From Sphingomonas glacialis (GTDB lineage Bacteria; Pseudomonadota; Alphaproteobacteria; Sphingomonadales; Sphingomonadaceae): 64,000 nt of DNA. How positions within the stretch are numbered: the stretch's first letter is position 1; every line of letters begins with the position of its first letter. The stretch spans positions 156,909-220,908 of the forward strand of contig NZ_RCZC01000008.1 of NCBI RefSeq assembly GCF_006439055.1, read 5' to 3'. Positions 1 through 6,919 of this stretch are shown here, in pieces. Position numbers and translations under genes: made by a program. The notes under the pieces are model-generated. The model made no database searches and had not been told where the DNA came from. It saw only the letters and a program-made list of their open reading frames with translations.

Positions 1-18
1 GCGACGTGCCGGGCGAGG

Positions 19-40
19 GCTGACGGGTACGATCGTCAGC
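19..40. repeat. Short dyad in the leader upstream of the amidase gene
   Basis: GCTGACG at 19-25 is the reverse complement of CGTCAGC at 34-40, with an 8-base spacer. It could be the end of a terminator or a small repeat cut by the window edge. There is no T tract. Confidence 0.35.
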
Positions 41-137
41 GACGGGCGACGGGCGCGTTGTCAGCCTTCGCTGACGGGGTTCCTTGTGGCGCGCGTCCGT
101 GCTTAAGCTCTGGTTTGGCTTGCGTAGGGACCTCCCC

Positions 138-827
138 ATGACGATCATCGAAACCCCTTCGCCCAATTTCGACGACCGCGCGTTGCCGGTGTCGATCATC
201 GTATTGCACTATACCGGCATGCAGACCGCCCAGGCGGCAATCGACCGGTTGCGCGACCCCGAAGCGAAGGTCTCGGCGCATTATCTCATCGCCGAGGACG
301 GGCAGGTGCTGCGCATGGTGCCCGAGGACAAGCGCGCCTGGCACGCGGGCAAATCGTGCTGGCGCGGGATCGAGGACGTCAATTCGGCGAGCATCGGGAT
401 CGAGATCGTCAATCCGGGCCACGAATTCGGCTATCGCCCGTTCTTCGAGGAGCAGATCGACGCGCTGATCCCGTTGGTCGCCGGGATCACCGAACGGCAC
501 GGCATCACGCGCGGCAATGTCGTCGGTCATTCGGACATCGCCCCGACGCGCAAGCAGGATCCGGGTGAGCTGTTCCCGTGGAGCCGGCTCGCCAAGGTCC
601 GGCTCGCTTTGCCACGGCCGACCAAGAAACTGCTCGACCCGATGTGGGCCGATGCCGGCTTCCTCGTCGCGCTCGAGCGCTTCGGCTATGACGTGCGCGA
701 CAAGCTCGCCGCGGTCGTTGCCTTCCAGCGGCGCTTCCGTCCCGAACTGATCGACGGCGTGATCGACGGCGAATGCCGCAGCATCCTGCTCGCACTGCTG
801 TTGCCAAAGCCACAAGGGGACGACTAA
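138..827 (+). CDS. N-acetylmuramoyl-L-alanine amidase (Amidase_2, AmiD/AmpD type)
   Basis: This enzyme is predicted to cleave the amide bond between N-acetylmuramic acid and L-alanine in peptidoglycan or released muropeptides. Amidase_2 features are visible: an early VLHYTG motif holding the first zinc His, then GIEIVNPG, then GHSDIAPTRKQDPG with the second His and the catalytic Asp/Lys region. The last ~60 residues (FGYDVRDKL...VVAFQRRFRP) look like a peptidoglycan-binding helical domain, as in AmiD. The ATG at 138 starts directly at the conserved domain; an upstream in-frame start at 84 would add 18 unsupported residues. I see no signal peptide, so a cytoplasmic recycling role is possible. 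rnpB follows 10 bases later. Confidence 0.9.
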   Translation: MTIIETPSPNFDDRALPVSIIVLHYTGMQTAQAAIDRLRDPEAKVSAHYLIAEDGQVLRMVPEDKRAWHAGKSCWRGIEDVNSASIGIEIVNPGHEFGYRPFFEEQIDALIPLVAGITERHGITRGNVVGHSDIAPTRKQDPGELFPWSRLAKVRLALPRPTKKLLDPMWADAGFLVALERFGYDVRDKLAAVVAFQRRFRPELIDGVIDGECRSILLALLLPKPQGDD

Positions 828-837
828 GGAACTCGCA

Positions 838-1228
838 GCCAGAGGGTCGGGCGGCCGCGGGTATCTTTTGATACGCGAGGAAAGTCCGGGCTCCGCGGAA
901 CGACGGTGCCGGGTAACGCCCGGCGGGGGTGACCCCAGGGACAGTGCCACAGAGAGCAGACCGCCGATGTCCGACCTTCCCGCAAGGGGGGCGAGGAACA
1001 GGCAAGGGTGAAAGGGTGCGGCAAGAGCGCACCGCGCGACGGGTAACCGAAGCGGCATGGTAAACCCCACCGGGAGCAAGATCGAATAGGGGTGGCACAT
1101 GGGCTTCGTTTCAGCTCGTCACCCGGGTTGATTGCTTGAGGCGGCGTGCAAACGTCGTCCTAGAGGAATGGTCGCCTATCCCCGTCACATGGCGGGGGGG
1201 ACAGAACCCGGCTTACAGACCCTCTGGC
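838..1228 (+). ncRNA. rnpB: RNase P RNA (bacterial type A)
   Basis: This is the catalytic RNA of ribonuclease P, which matures the 5' ends of tRNAs. The ends pair (GCCAGAGGGT near 838 with ACCCTCTGGC ending at 1228). Conserved core segments appear in the right order: GAGGAAAGTCCGGGCTCC near 880, ACAGAGAGCAGACCGCC near 950, GGGTGAAAGGGTGCGG near 1005, AAGAGCGCACC, and ACAGAACCCGGCTTA near 1201. A short T-rich run (TTTTTCGTTTT) follows and may be the termination region. Reading frames through this stretch are shadows. Confidence 0.96.
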
Positions 1229-1311
1229 GCTTTTTCGTTTTCGACGCTTTTCATGGGCGTTTCACAAAAGCGTCATGGCGCTATCGCACCGCGATGCTTA
1301 GATGGCCCGCT

Positions 1312-1857
1312 ATGGCGCGTACATCATCACGATCGGTCGACTGGGGTTTTCCGCGCTGGCGCGCTTATGGCGAGGCTGGCAGCGAGGCCGCGACCGTGCG
1401 CTTGTGCGATCGCCACGGCTGCAATGAGAAGGGCGATTGCCCCGCGCCGAAATCGCCCAACAGCCCGGAACGCTGGTATTTCTGCCAGGTCCATGCCGGC
1501 GAATACAATCGCGGCTGGAATTATTTCGAAGGCCTCACCGCCGAGGAAGCCGCCGAGCGCGAGCGTGCCGAAACGCAGACTGCCGAGGGCTATACCGAAT
1601 CGCGCACCAATCAGTGGGCGGGGCCGGGCGACGGCAGCCGCTCGCGCGACGAGATGCGCGCGCTCGAAGTGCTCGAGCTCGAAGTCGATGCCGATTTCGA
1701 GGCGGTGCGGCTCGCGTGGCGGCGGCTCGCCAAGTCGAACCATCCCGACGTCCGCCCCGGCGACAAGGAGGCCGCGGCGCGCTTCCTCGCGATCCAGGCG
1801 GCGTATGACGTGCTCAAGACCGCCGAGGACCTGCGCCAGTGGAAACCCACGGTTTGA
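1312..1857 (+). CDS. J-domain (DnaJ-like) protein
   Basis: This 181-residue protein has its J domain at the C-terminus (about residues 115-178). The HPD tripeptide that stimulates DnaK ATPase is visible in SNHPDVRPGDKEAA. The N-terminal half has two Cys pairs (LCDRHGC, KGDCP) and a WYFCQVHAGEYNRGWNYF segment seen in a conserved alphaproteobacterial family. It is a DnaK co-chaperone candidate with unknown clients. The longer frame would start inside rnpB, so I chose the ATG at 1312; the ATG at 1294 is an alternative. The stop overlaps the start region of the next gene. Confidence 0.85.
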   Translation: MARTSSRSVDWGFPRWRAYGEAGSEAATVRLCDRHGCNEKGDCPAPKSPNSPERWYFCQVHAGEYNRGWNYFEGLTAEEAAERERAETQTAEGYTESRTNQWAGPGDGSRSRDEMRALEVLELEVDADFEAVRLAWRRLAKSNHPDVRPGDKEAAARFLAIQAAYDVLKTAEDLRQWKPTV

Positions 1858-2174
1858 AAACGGTCCGGTCGGGCTGGTCGAACACGCTGCTGGTCTGCAA
1901 GAAATGCTCGAAGAAGCTGGATGGCGGGTTCGGCGCGAAGGGTAAGACCGGGCTCGCCAGGGCGCTGCGCGCCGAGCTCGGCGTCGCCAAGGGTCGCAAG
2001 GGTGCGCTCGGCATCGTCGAGGTGAAGTGCCTCGGCGTCTGTCCGAAGGGCGCTGTCACGGTTGTGAACGGTGCGGCGCCGGGTGAATGGATGCTAGTGC
2101 GCGAGGGGCTGCCGATCGCCGCTGTGGCGGCTGCGCTAGGCTTGGGCGAGACGCCGGACGACCCTCAACCCTGA
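1854..2174 (+). CDS. (2Fe-2S) ferredoxin-like small protein
   Basis: This is a thioredoxin-like [2Fe-2S] ferredoxin-type protein of about 106 residues. Cluster ligands are suggested by LLVCKKCSKK near the N-terminus and VKCLGVCPKG in the middle, followed by a C-terminal segment typical of the family. Partner proteins are unknown. The likely start is the TTG at 1854, which overlaps the upstream stop as TTGA; a GTG at 1839 in the same frame is an alternative. It is followed by the convergent sufE, another Fe-S gene, but nothing shows a shared function. Confidence 0.72.
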   Translation: MKTVRSGWSNTLLVCKKCSKKLDGGFGAKGKTGLARALRAELGVAKGRKGALGIVEVKCLGVCPKGAVTVVNGAAPGEWMLVREGLPIAAVAAALGLGETPDDPQP

Positions 2175-2201
2175 GTTTGACGATCGCCCGCCGGACGCGC
2201 G

Positions 2202-2612
2202 CTATGCGTTGGCGTAGCGCGCGGCGGTCTCGCGGATCAGCGCGATCATGTTGGGGATGCCCTGCGTACGGTTCGAGCTGAGCTGGTTCTTGAGATCGAA
2301 CGGCGCGAGTTCGGTCGGGATGTCGGTGGCGAGGATCGTCGCGGCGGGCTGATCCTGCACCGCCAGCAACACCAGCGCGATGATCCCCTTGGTGATCGCA
2401 GCGTTCGAATCGGCGAGGAAGTGCAGCATGCCGTCGTCCTTCGCCATCGGATAGACCCAGACCGAGGCGGAGCAGCCGCGCACCAGCGTCGCATCGGTTT
2501 TCAGCGCGTCGGGCATCGGTTCGAGCTCGCGCCCGAGATCGATGAGGAGACGGTAGCGGTCGTCCGCATCGAGGAAGCTGTAGTCGGATTCGAGATCGGC
2601 GAGGGTCTGCAT
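2202..2612 (-). CDS. sufE: SufE family sulfur acceptor
   Basis: SufE accepts persulfide sulfur from the cysteine desulfurase SufS and passes it to the SUF scaffold for Fe-S assembly. The acceptor cysteine lies in the family motif VRGCSASVW near residue 48. The 136-residue length, the early DLESDYSFLDADDRYRLLIDLG block and the C-terminal RTQGIPNMI block all match SufE. I chose the ATG at 2612 (MQTLADLE) over one 12 codons upstream because family members start at this block. The gene stands alone, without sufBCDS nearby. Confidence 0.92.
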   Translation of the reverse strand: MQTLADLESDYSFLDADDRYRLLIDLGRELEPMPDALKTDATLVRGCSASVWVYPMAKDDGMLHFLADSNAAITKGIIALVLLAVQDQPAATILATDIPTELAPFDLKNQLSSNRTQGIPNMIALIRETAARYANA

Positions 2613-2655
2613 GGGGGGCGTATAGCCGCCCGGCGCGGACTTCGTCACCTTTTTC

Positions 2656-2765
2656 GCCCCTCCCCTTTAGGGGAGGGGATGGGGGTGGGGGAGGTCTCAC
2701 CGAGACGGCCAGTGCCTGACTCGCGGCACGGCCCCACCCCAACCCCTCCCCTGAAGGGGAGGGGC
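2656..2765. repeat. GC-rich palindromic intergenic element, copy 1
   Basis: Each arm contains a small hairpin: CCCCTCCCCTTTAGGGGAGG on the left and CCCCTCCCCTGAAGGGGAGG on the right. Runs of GGGGGTGGGG and CCCCACCCCAACCCC make the two halves pair over about 33 bases. It fills the gap between sufE and the end of the psp operon. The same architecture recurs at 10954, 45076 and 46499. Confidence 0.8.
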
Positions 2766-2772
2766 TAGAGGA

Positions 2773-3018
2773 TTACAGATCCACGCCGGCCGCGATCGCC
2801 TCGAGCTTGCGGATGCGCTCCTTGAGATCGGCGATCTCGATCCTGGCGCTCGCATTGGGGAGCGATTGCGTCGGCGTCGGGTCGCCGAACGCGTGCAGCT
2901 CCTGCTGCTTGAAGGCGAGCCAGCCGCGCCAGCCGGTCAGCGCGGCGCCGGTCAGCATTGCCAGCCCGGCGAGGCCAGCGGTGGCCATGGTGATGTAGAA
3001 GGTCGGGTCGGTCATCAT
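2773..3018 (-). CDS. Small membrane protein with C-terminal coiled coil, distal gene of the psp operon
   Basis: The ~81-residue protein has one long hydrophobic N-terminal segment (TFYITMATAGLAGLAML...) and a basic turn (GWRGWLAFKQQ). It ends in a short helix ARIEIADLKERIRKLEAIA that resembles the RL..LERIA helix of the upstream PspB-like proteins. It is the last gene of the psp operon, with an AGGAG ribosome site just before tandem ATGs at 3018 and 3015. I recognise no named family. It is most likely an inner-membrane accessory of the envelope stress system. Confidence 0.65.
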   Translation of the reverse strand: MMTDPTFYITMATAGLAGLAMLTGAALTGWRGWLAFKQQELHAFGDPTPTQSLPNASARIEIADLKERIRKLEAIAAGVDL

Positions 3019-3045
3019 CCCTGCTCCTGCGAAAAGGGTCATCGG

Positions 3046-3327
3046 TTAAGCCCGTGGGTCTTGGCGGTCGCGGAGCTTCTCGATCTCGCGATCGAGGCGG
3101 GCGCCGCTGTCGTTGCTGTCGGTGGCGAGGCGTTCGAGGACGGCGAGCCGGTCCTTCATCGCCTTGAGCTCGTCGCGCAGCCGGTCGTTCTCGGCGGCGG
3201 CGGCGGGATCGTCGCGGAAGCGGATGTCCTCGCCGTGCTTGGTGTGAACCACGCCGTAGCGCGCCATCAGGACACGCCCGAGGGTGACGACGACGATGAT
3301 CGCGACGACCATTTCAAACGGGTTCAT
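3046..3327 (-). CDS. PspB-like membrane protein (paralogue in the psp operon)
   Basis: This protein of about 93 residues has an N-terminal transmembrane helix (FEMVVAIIVVVTLGRVLM) and a charged linker. It ends in a coiled coil containing KDRLAVLERLATD and LDREIEKLRDR. PspB in enterobacteria has the same plan, with an RI..LE.ILDAEHP helix, so I infer a paralogue. It should sit in the inner membrane with a cytoplasmic coiled coil. AAGGAG eight bases upstream supports the ATG at 3327. Confidence 0.7.
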   Translation of the reverse strand: MNPFEMVVAIIVVVTLGRVLMARYGVVHTKHGEDIRFRDDPAAAAENDRLRDELKAMKDRLAVLERLATDSNDSGARLDREIEKLRDRQDPRA

Positions 3328-3366
3328 TTCGGTCACTCCTTCAGAAGAGGGGCGTAAAGGCTGGGC

Positions 3367-3483
3367 TCAGCGTGCCGCGGCGGCAGCTTCGCGAAGTTTG
3401 CGGCGGCGTGGGCGGTCGACGCTTTCGGTCGCCCAGACACCCCCCGCCGTGACGACGGCGAGCACGATAAAGAATGCGATCAT
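3367..3483 (-). CDS. 38-residue single-span membrane peptide in the psp operon
   Basis: A short open frame encodes MIAFFIVLAVVTAGGVW followed by an Arg/Lys-rich tail (VDRPRRRKLREAAAAAR). It is one predicted membrane helix with a cytoplasmic basic end. A GAGG ribosome site lies six bases before the ATG, and it sits in line between two PspB-like genes with no terminator. It resembles other small envelope-stress membrane peptides only in size and topology; the family is unknown. Confidence 0.6.
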   Translation of the reverse strand: MIAFFIVLAVVTAGGVWATESVDRPRRRKLREAAAAAR

Positions 3484-3519
3484 GATATCCTCGGGGAGAA
3501 AGAGTGGCTTTGTATAGGG

Positions 3520-3792
3520 TTAGTTGAGCGGCGTGTCGCGCAGGCGATCGATGTCGTGGGCGAGATCGACCCCGCGGTCGGTGATGATCCGTTCCAGCAC
3601 GCGAACGCGCTGTTCGAGCCGTTCGGTCTGCGCGGCGTATTGCGCGGCCTTCTCGGCGGTCTGCGCGCTCAGCGCATTGGCCATCTTTTCCTTGTGCTTG
3701 AGGCCGACCTTGTAGGTCTCGTGCCACAGCCCGCCGATGACGGGGATGCCGACGACCACGAAGGCGATCATGAAAATCGTGAAACCGTTCAT
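3520..3792 (-). CDS. PspB-like membrane protein (paralogue in the psp operon)
   Basis: The 90-residue product has a transmembrane helix at residues ~3-20 (FTIFMIAFVVVGIPVIGGLW) and a helical region. The conserved tail holds QRVRVLERIITD and HDIDRLRD, which match the tails of the proteins at 3815 and 3046 and of PspC. AGGAG precedes the ATG at 3792; a longer reading is possible but lacks a ribosome site. It is inferred to be an inner-membrane protein working with PspB/PspC. Confidence 0.7.
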   Translation of the reverse strand: MNGFTIFMIAFVVVGIPVIGGLWHETYKVGLKHKEKMANALSAQTAEKAAQYAAQTERLEQRVRVLERIITDRGVDLAHDIDRLRDTPLN

Positions 3793-3814
3793 GGCGCGTC
3801 TCCTGGCTTGTGGT

Positions 3815-4108
3815 TCAGCGCAGCGCGTCGATTTCGCGCGAGACACGCTCGGCGGGATCGGTGGCGATGCGTTCGAGCACCGCGAGGCGCTCCTCGAGCC
3901 GGCTGACCTGGCCGTGCAGCTTTTCGTTCTCGGCCTTGAGCAGGTCGGTCTGGCGGGTCAGGCTGAGGTCGCCGCCGCGGTGAATCAGTTCGCCCTTCTT
4001 CGTCTCGATCGGATAGCCGTGCTTGGCACGGACCCAGGTGTTCACGACCCAGGCGACGGGTCCGACGGTGATCGCCGCGATCGGGATCAAAAGTGCCAAG
4101 TTGCTCAT
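3815..4108 (-). CDS. PspB-like membrane protein (paralogue in the psp operon)
   Basis: The 97-residue protein has an N-terminal membrane helix (LALLIPIAAITVGPVAWVV), a linker, and a coiled coil with LEERLAVLERIATD and the terminal REIDALR. PspC, encoded just upstream, ends with the near-identical layout (RLADIETMYTS...ADEIDSLR), so the two may share a binding partner or interact through this helix. GGGGAAG lies upstream of the ATG. By sequence it is the clearest of the extra PspB paralogues. Confidence 0.72.
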   Translation of the reverse strand: MSNLALLIPIAAITVGPVAWVVNTWVRAKHGYPIETKKGELIHRGGDLSLTRQTDLLKAENEKLHGQVSRLEERLAVLERIATDPAERVSREIDALR

Positions 4109-4138
4109 GTGTCTTCCCCTGTTATGCCCCGGATCCGC

Positions 4139-4516
4139 TCAGCGCAGGCTGTCGATCTCATCGGCAAGGCGCGTGTTGCGGCTGGTGTACATCGTCTCGA
4201 TATCGGCAAGGCGACGATCGATGTCGCGGAACTTGCTGCGGACTTCGGCGGTCGAGCGCGTCGGGTTGGCGCGCACGCCCTGCCAGAACTTGGCATCCTC
4301 GGCGCTGTCGTAGAGGCCGAGCGGCTTCTTGTCGGCGACGAAAGCGATGACGAGGTAGCCGAGGAGGACCCACCCGCTGGTGACCAGCGTCAGCATCGCG
4401 GTGCCGACGCGGACCAGGGTGACGTCCATGCCGGTGTAATCGGCGATCCCCGAGCAGACGCCCAGCCATTTGCTGTTCTGTTTGTCGAGGTAGAATTTGG
4501 TGCGGCTGGCGGACAT
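4139..4516 (-). CDS. pspC: Phage shock protein C, PspC-domain membrane protein
   Basis: PspC is an inner-membrane sensor which, with PspB, recruits PspA away from PspF under membrane stress. The PspC domain fills residues ~1-65: FYLDKQNSKWLGVCSGIAD, then DVTLVRVGTAML and the hydrophobic LLGYLVIAFVADKKP. The C-terminal 50 residues form a coiled coil ending in ADEIDSLR, shared with the neighbouring PspB-like proteins. GGAGGA precedes the ATG at 4516, which sits just past the pspB stop. Confidence 0.93.
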   Translation of the reverse strand: MSASRTKFYLDKQNSKWLGVCSGIADYTGMDVTLVRVGTAMLTLVTSGWVLLGYLVIAFVADKKPLGLYDSAEDAKFWQGVRANPTRSTAEVRSKFRDIDRRLADIETMYTSRNTRLADEIDSLR

Positions 4517-4517
4517 T

Positions 4518-4793
4518 TCAGTTCCTCCGTGTGATGTCATATTGCGTTGGGTTCGGCTCGGCGAGCGGCATGCTCGCGCGCCATTCGGGGTGATCGGCGG
4601 CGACGATGCGTTCGACCGTGCCGAGGCGATCCTCGAGCCGGCGGGCGAGGGTATAGAGCTCGTCGAGCAGCTTTTCGTCTTCGTTGGTGATCTTGGGCGC
4701 CTGCTTCCACTTGGTGACGTAGTGCAGGATCACCCAGGGCAATCCGACGAAGAGGATTGCGACGATCGGGATGGCGAGAAAGGAGTCATCCAT
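4518..4793 (-). CDS. pspB: Phage shock protein B
   Basis: PspB is a small inner-membrane protein of the envelope stress response and a partner of PspC. It has the family pattern: membrane helix FLAIPIVAILFVGLPWVIL, the LHYVTKWK segment, and a helix with RRLEDRLGTVERIVAADHP, which corresponds to the RIQALE.ILDAEHP region of enterobacterial PspB. At 91 residues it is slightly longer than the E. coli protein. It lies one base downstream of pspA and directly before pspC. Confidence 0.92.
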   Translation of the reverse strand: MDDSFLAIPIVAILFVGLPWVILHYVTKWKQAPKITNEDEKLLDELYTLARRLEDRLGTVERIVAADHPEWRASMPLAEPNPTQYDITRRN

Positions 4794-4794
4794 C

Positions 4795-5463
4795 TCAGCC
4801 GTCCTTACCGACGCGGGCCTTCATCGCGGCGAGTTCGGCGTCGACCTTCTCGGCCGCCTTGAGCTCTGCGATTTCCTCGTCGAGCGTCTTGGGCGGTGCG
4901 CCGAAGCCGGCAACGTCGGCGCGGCCCTCGGCCATGTCGACGCGGCGCTCCATGATCTCGAAGCGGCTGAAGGCGTCCTGCATCTTGGGGCCAGCGTAGA
5001 GATCGCGCAGCTTGAAGCGGTTCTGCGCGCTCTCGAGGCGCGTCGCGATCGAGTTCTGGCGGGTGCGGGCCTCACGCAGCTTGCCGGTGAGCTTGGCGAT
5101 ATCCTCTTCCGAGCTGCGCAGCGCCTCGTCGAGCACCGCGATCTCGCTGCCGAGCTGGTCGGCCATGTCGGCGGCCTTGCGCTTCTCGACCAAGGCGGCC
5201 TTGGCGAGGTCCTCGCGGCCCTTCGACAGCGCGAGCTCGGCCTTTTCGGTCCAGCTTTCCTGCAAGCTGCCGAGCTTGCCGATGTGGCGGCGCATTTCCT
5301 TCTGGTCGGCGATCGTGCGCGCAGCGGAGGCGCGGACCTCGACCAGCGTTTCCTCCATCTCGAGGATGATCATGCGGATCATCTTCGCGGGGTCTTCGGC
5401 CTTGTCGAGCAGGTCGGTGAAGTTGGCGGCGATGATATCGCGGGTGCGGCTGAAGATGCCCAT
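4795..5463 (-). CDS. pspA: Phage shock protein A (PspA/Vipp1/IM30 family)
   Basis: PspA is a peripheral inner-membrane protein that forms membrane-stabilising assemblies under stress and otherwise binds and inhibits PspF. The 222-residue sequence starts with MGIFSRTRDIIAANFTDLLD, whose amphipathic N-terminal helix binds lipid. EDPAKMIRMIILEMEETLVEVR and long heptad-rich helices follow, as in the family. AAGGAG precedes the ATG. It is the second gene of the operon behind the sigma-54 promoter. Confidence 0.96.
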   Translation of the reverse strand: MGIFSRTRDIIAANFTDLLDKAEDPAKMIRMIILEMEETLVEVRASAARTIADQKEMRRHIGKLGSLQESWTEKAELALSKGREDLAKAALVEKRKAADMADQLGSEIAVLDEALRSSEEDIAKLTGKLREARTRQNSIATRLESAQNRFKLRDLYAGPKMQDAFSRFEIMERRVDMAEGRADVAGFGAPPKTLDEEIAELKAAEKVDAELAAMKARVGKDG

Positions 5464-5505
5464 TGTGTTACTCCTTCGGGGGTACGCAGATACTGGCGGA
5501 AAAAC

Positions 5506-5649
5506 TCAGGCGATCGTGCTGATCGCGGCAGGGGCGGCAGTCGCCGGGCCGACGGTGCCGACGATGGCGACCGACCCGATCAGGACGGTGGCGACGAGAG
5601 CGACGGCGATCTGGGCGAGCGAGCTGCGCGACTTGTATTCGGTGGTCAT
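5506..5649 (-). CDS. 47-residue membrane protein, first gene of the psp operon
   Basis: This small protein has a charged N-terminus (MTTEYKSRSSLAQ) and one membrane helix (IAVALVATVLIGSVAIVGTV), then a short Ala-rich tail. AAGGAGA precedes the ATG at 5649. It is the first gene after the sigma-54 promoter, which lies about 54 bases upstream, and pspA follows after 42 bases. I know no family for it. By position it should be strongly induced together with pspA. Confidence 0.7.
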   Translation of the reverse strand: MTTEYKSRSSLAQIAVALVATVLIGSVAIVGTVGPATAAPAAISTIA

Positions 5650-5702
5650 GGCGGGTCTCCTTGGCGGAAAAACAGTGCCCGGTGGGGCGATGTCAGAAGC
5701 TT

Positions 5703-5718
5703 TGCAGGGACCGTGCCA
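5703..5718 (-). promoter_or_regulatory. Sigma-54 (-24/-12) promoter of the psp operon
   Basis: The minus strand reads TGGCACGGTCCCTGCA, a near-perfect match to the sigma-54 consensus TGGCAC-N5-TTGCA with one deviation in the -12 block. It points at the small gene at 5649 and pspA, with transcription expected to start near 5693. A PspF-type sigma-54 activator is encoded divergently, which fits the standard psp regulatory circuit. Confidence 0.88.
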
Positions 5719-5775
5719 GTTTTCGAAATGGCGGATTTGCGTGCTTTTGAGTGTGGTATAGGAAAAACACACTTG

Positions 5776-5806
5776 CCAAGGCTTGGGATTTTACGCCAAG
5801 CGTTGG
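5776..5806. promoter_or_regulatory. Two phased dyads, candidate PspF upstream activating sites
   Basis: CCAAGGCTTGG (5776-5786) and CCAAGCGTTGG (5796-5806) are dyads whose centres are exactly 20 bases apart, two helical turns. They lie about 88 and 108 bases upstream of the predicted psp start, the usual distance for enhancer sites of sigma-54 activators. They end two bases before the pspF ATG, so a protein bound here could also repress pspF. The assignment to PspF is inference. Confidence 0.6.
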
Positions 5807-5808
5807 GA

Positions 5809-6855
5809 ATGGAACGAACGACCCAGGTGATCGGACAATCGGGCGCGTTTCTCGACGCGCTCGAACTCGCCAGCCGCGCGGCGGCGCTCGACCGCCCGGT
5901 GCTCGTGATCGGCGAGCGCGGCACAGGCAAGGAGCTCATCGCCGAGCGCCTGCATCGCCTGAGCCCACGCTGGGACCAGCCGCTCGTCATCATGAATTGC
6001 GCTGCGCTCCCCGAGACGCTGATCGAGGCCGAACTGTTCGGGCACGAAGCGGGAGCCTTTACCGGCGCGACCAAGGCGCGGGCGGGGCGCTTCGAGGAGG
6101 CGCATCGCGGGACCTTGTTCCTCGACGAGCTCGGCACGCTGTCGATGGCGGCGCAGGACCGGCTGTTGCGCGCGGTCGAATATGGCGAGGTGACGCGGAT
6201 CGGATCGTCGCGGCCGATGCGCGTCGATGTCCGCATCGTGGCTGCGACCAACGAGCATCTGCCCGACAAGGTCGCGCGGCATCAGTTCCGCGCCGATCTG
6301 CTCGACCGGCTGAGCTTCGAGGTGGTGACGCTGCCGCCGCTGCGCGCGCGCGTCGACGACGTGCTCGTGCTCGCCGAGCATTTCGGGCGGCGGATGGCGT
6401 CGGAGCTGGGGCGCGACAGCTGGCCGGGGTTCAGCAAGACCGCCGAGGCGGCGCTGAAGGCGTATCCCTGGCCGGGCAACGTCCGCGAATTGCGCAACGT
6501 CGCCGAACGCGCAGTGTATCGCTGGGATCTCGACGGGCCGATCGATGCGATCCAGTTCGATCCATTCGCATCTCCGCATCGGCCCGCGACGGTCGCGCCC
6601 TTGGCTGAGCCGAGCGCGGTCGCAGCAGCGGCACCGCCCGTCGCAGCGCCGCCTTCGAGCGAGGCGTCAGCGCCGATGGATTACAAGGCGCGGCTCGCGC
6701 GTTTCGAGTGCGAGATGCTGCAGGCGGCGATGGCCGAGAACCGCTTCAACCAGCGCGCCACCGCCGAAGCGCTGGGCCTGAGCTACGACCAGTTGCGCCA
6801 CGCGCTCAGGCGCCACGGCCTGATTTCGGGTGCGTCGACAGAATCGGTTGCGTAA
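5809..6855 (+). CDS. pspF: Psp operon transcriptional activator, sigma-54 AAA+ protein
   Basis: PspF is an enhancer-binding ATPase that remodels sigma-54 RNA polymerase at psp promoters. It lacks a receiver domain and is controlled by PspA. The AAA+ domain starts almost at once: Walker A GERGTGKE near residue 40, the sigma-54-contacting GAFTGA loop (EAGAFTGATKAR), Walker B GTLFLDELG, and the WPGNVREL sensor II region. A Pro/Ala linker leads to a Fis-type helix-turn-helix (NQRATAEALGLSYDQLRHAL). I chose the ATG at 5809 by family alignment; it has no clear ribosome site. The 348-residue length fits PspF. Confidence 0.93.
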   Translation: MERTTQVIGQSGAFLDALELASRAAALDRPVLVIGERGTGKELIAERLHRLSPRWDQPLVIMNCAALPETLIEAELFGHEAGAFTGATKARAGRFEEAHRGTLFLDELGTLSMAAQDRLLRAVEYGEVTRIGSSRPMRVDVRIVAATNEHLPDKVARHQFRADLLDRLSFEVVTLPPLRARVDDVLVLAEHFGRRMASELGRDSWPGFSKTAEAALKAYPWPGNVRELRNVAERAVYRWDLDGPIDAIQFDPFASPHRPATVAPLAEPSAVAAAAPPVAAPPSSEASAPMDYKARLARFECEMLQAAMAENRFNQRATAEALGLSYDQLRHALRRHGLISGASTESVA

Positions 6856-6919
6856 CGAGCGGGCCGGACCCATTTGCCGGGCCTGACGTTTGCGTATCGA
6901 GCTTTCAAGGAGAAGACCC

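Noticed and set aside
4771..5808. Plus-strand extension of pspF upstream to 4771
   Set aside because: It runs antisense through pspA, the small membrane gene and the sigma-54 promoter; PspF alignment begins at 5809.
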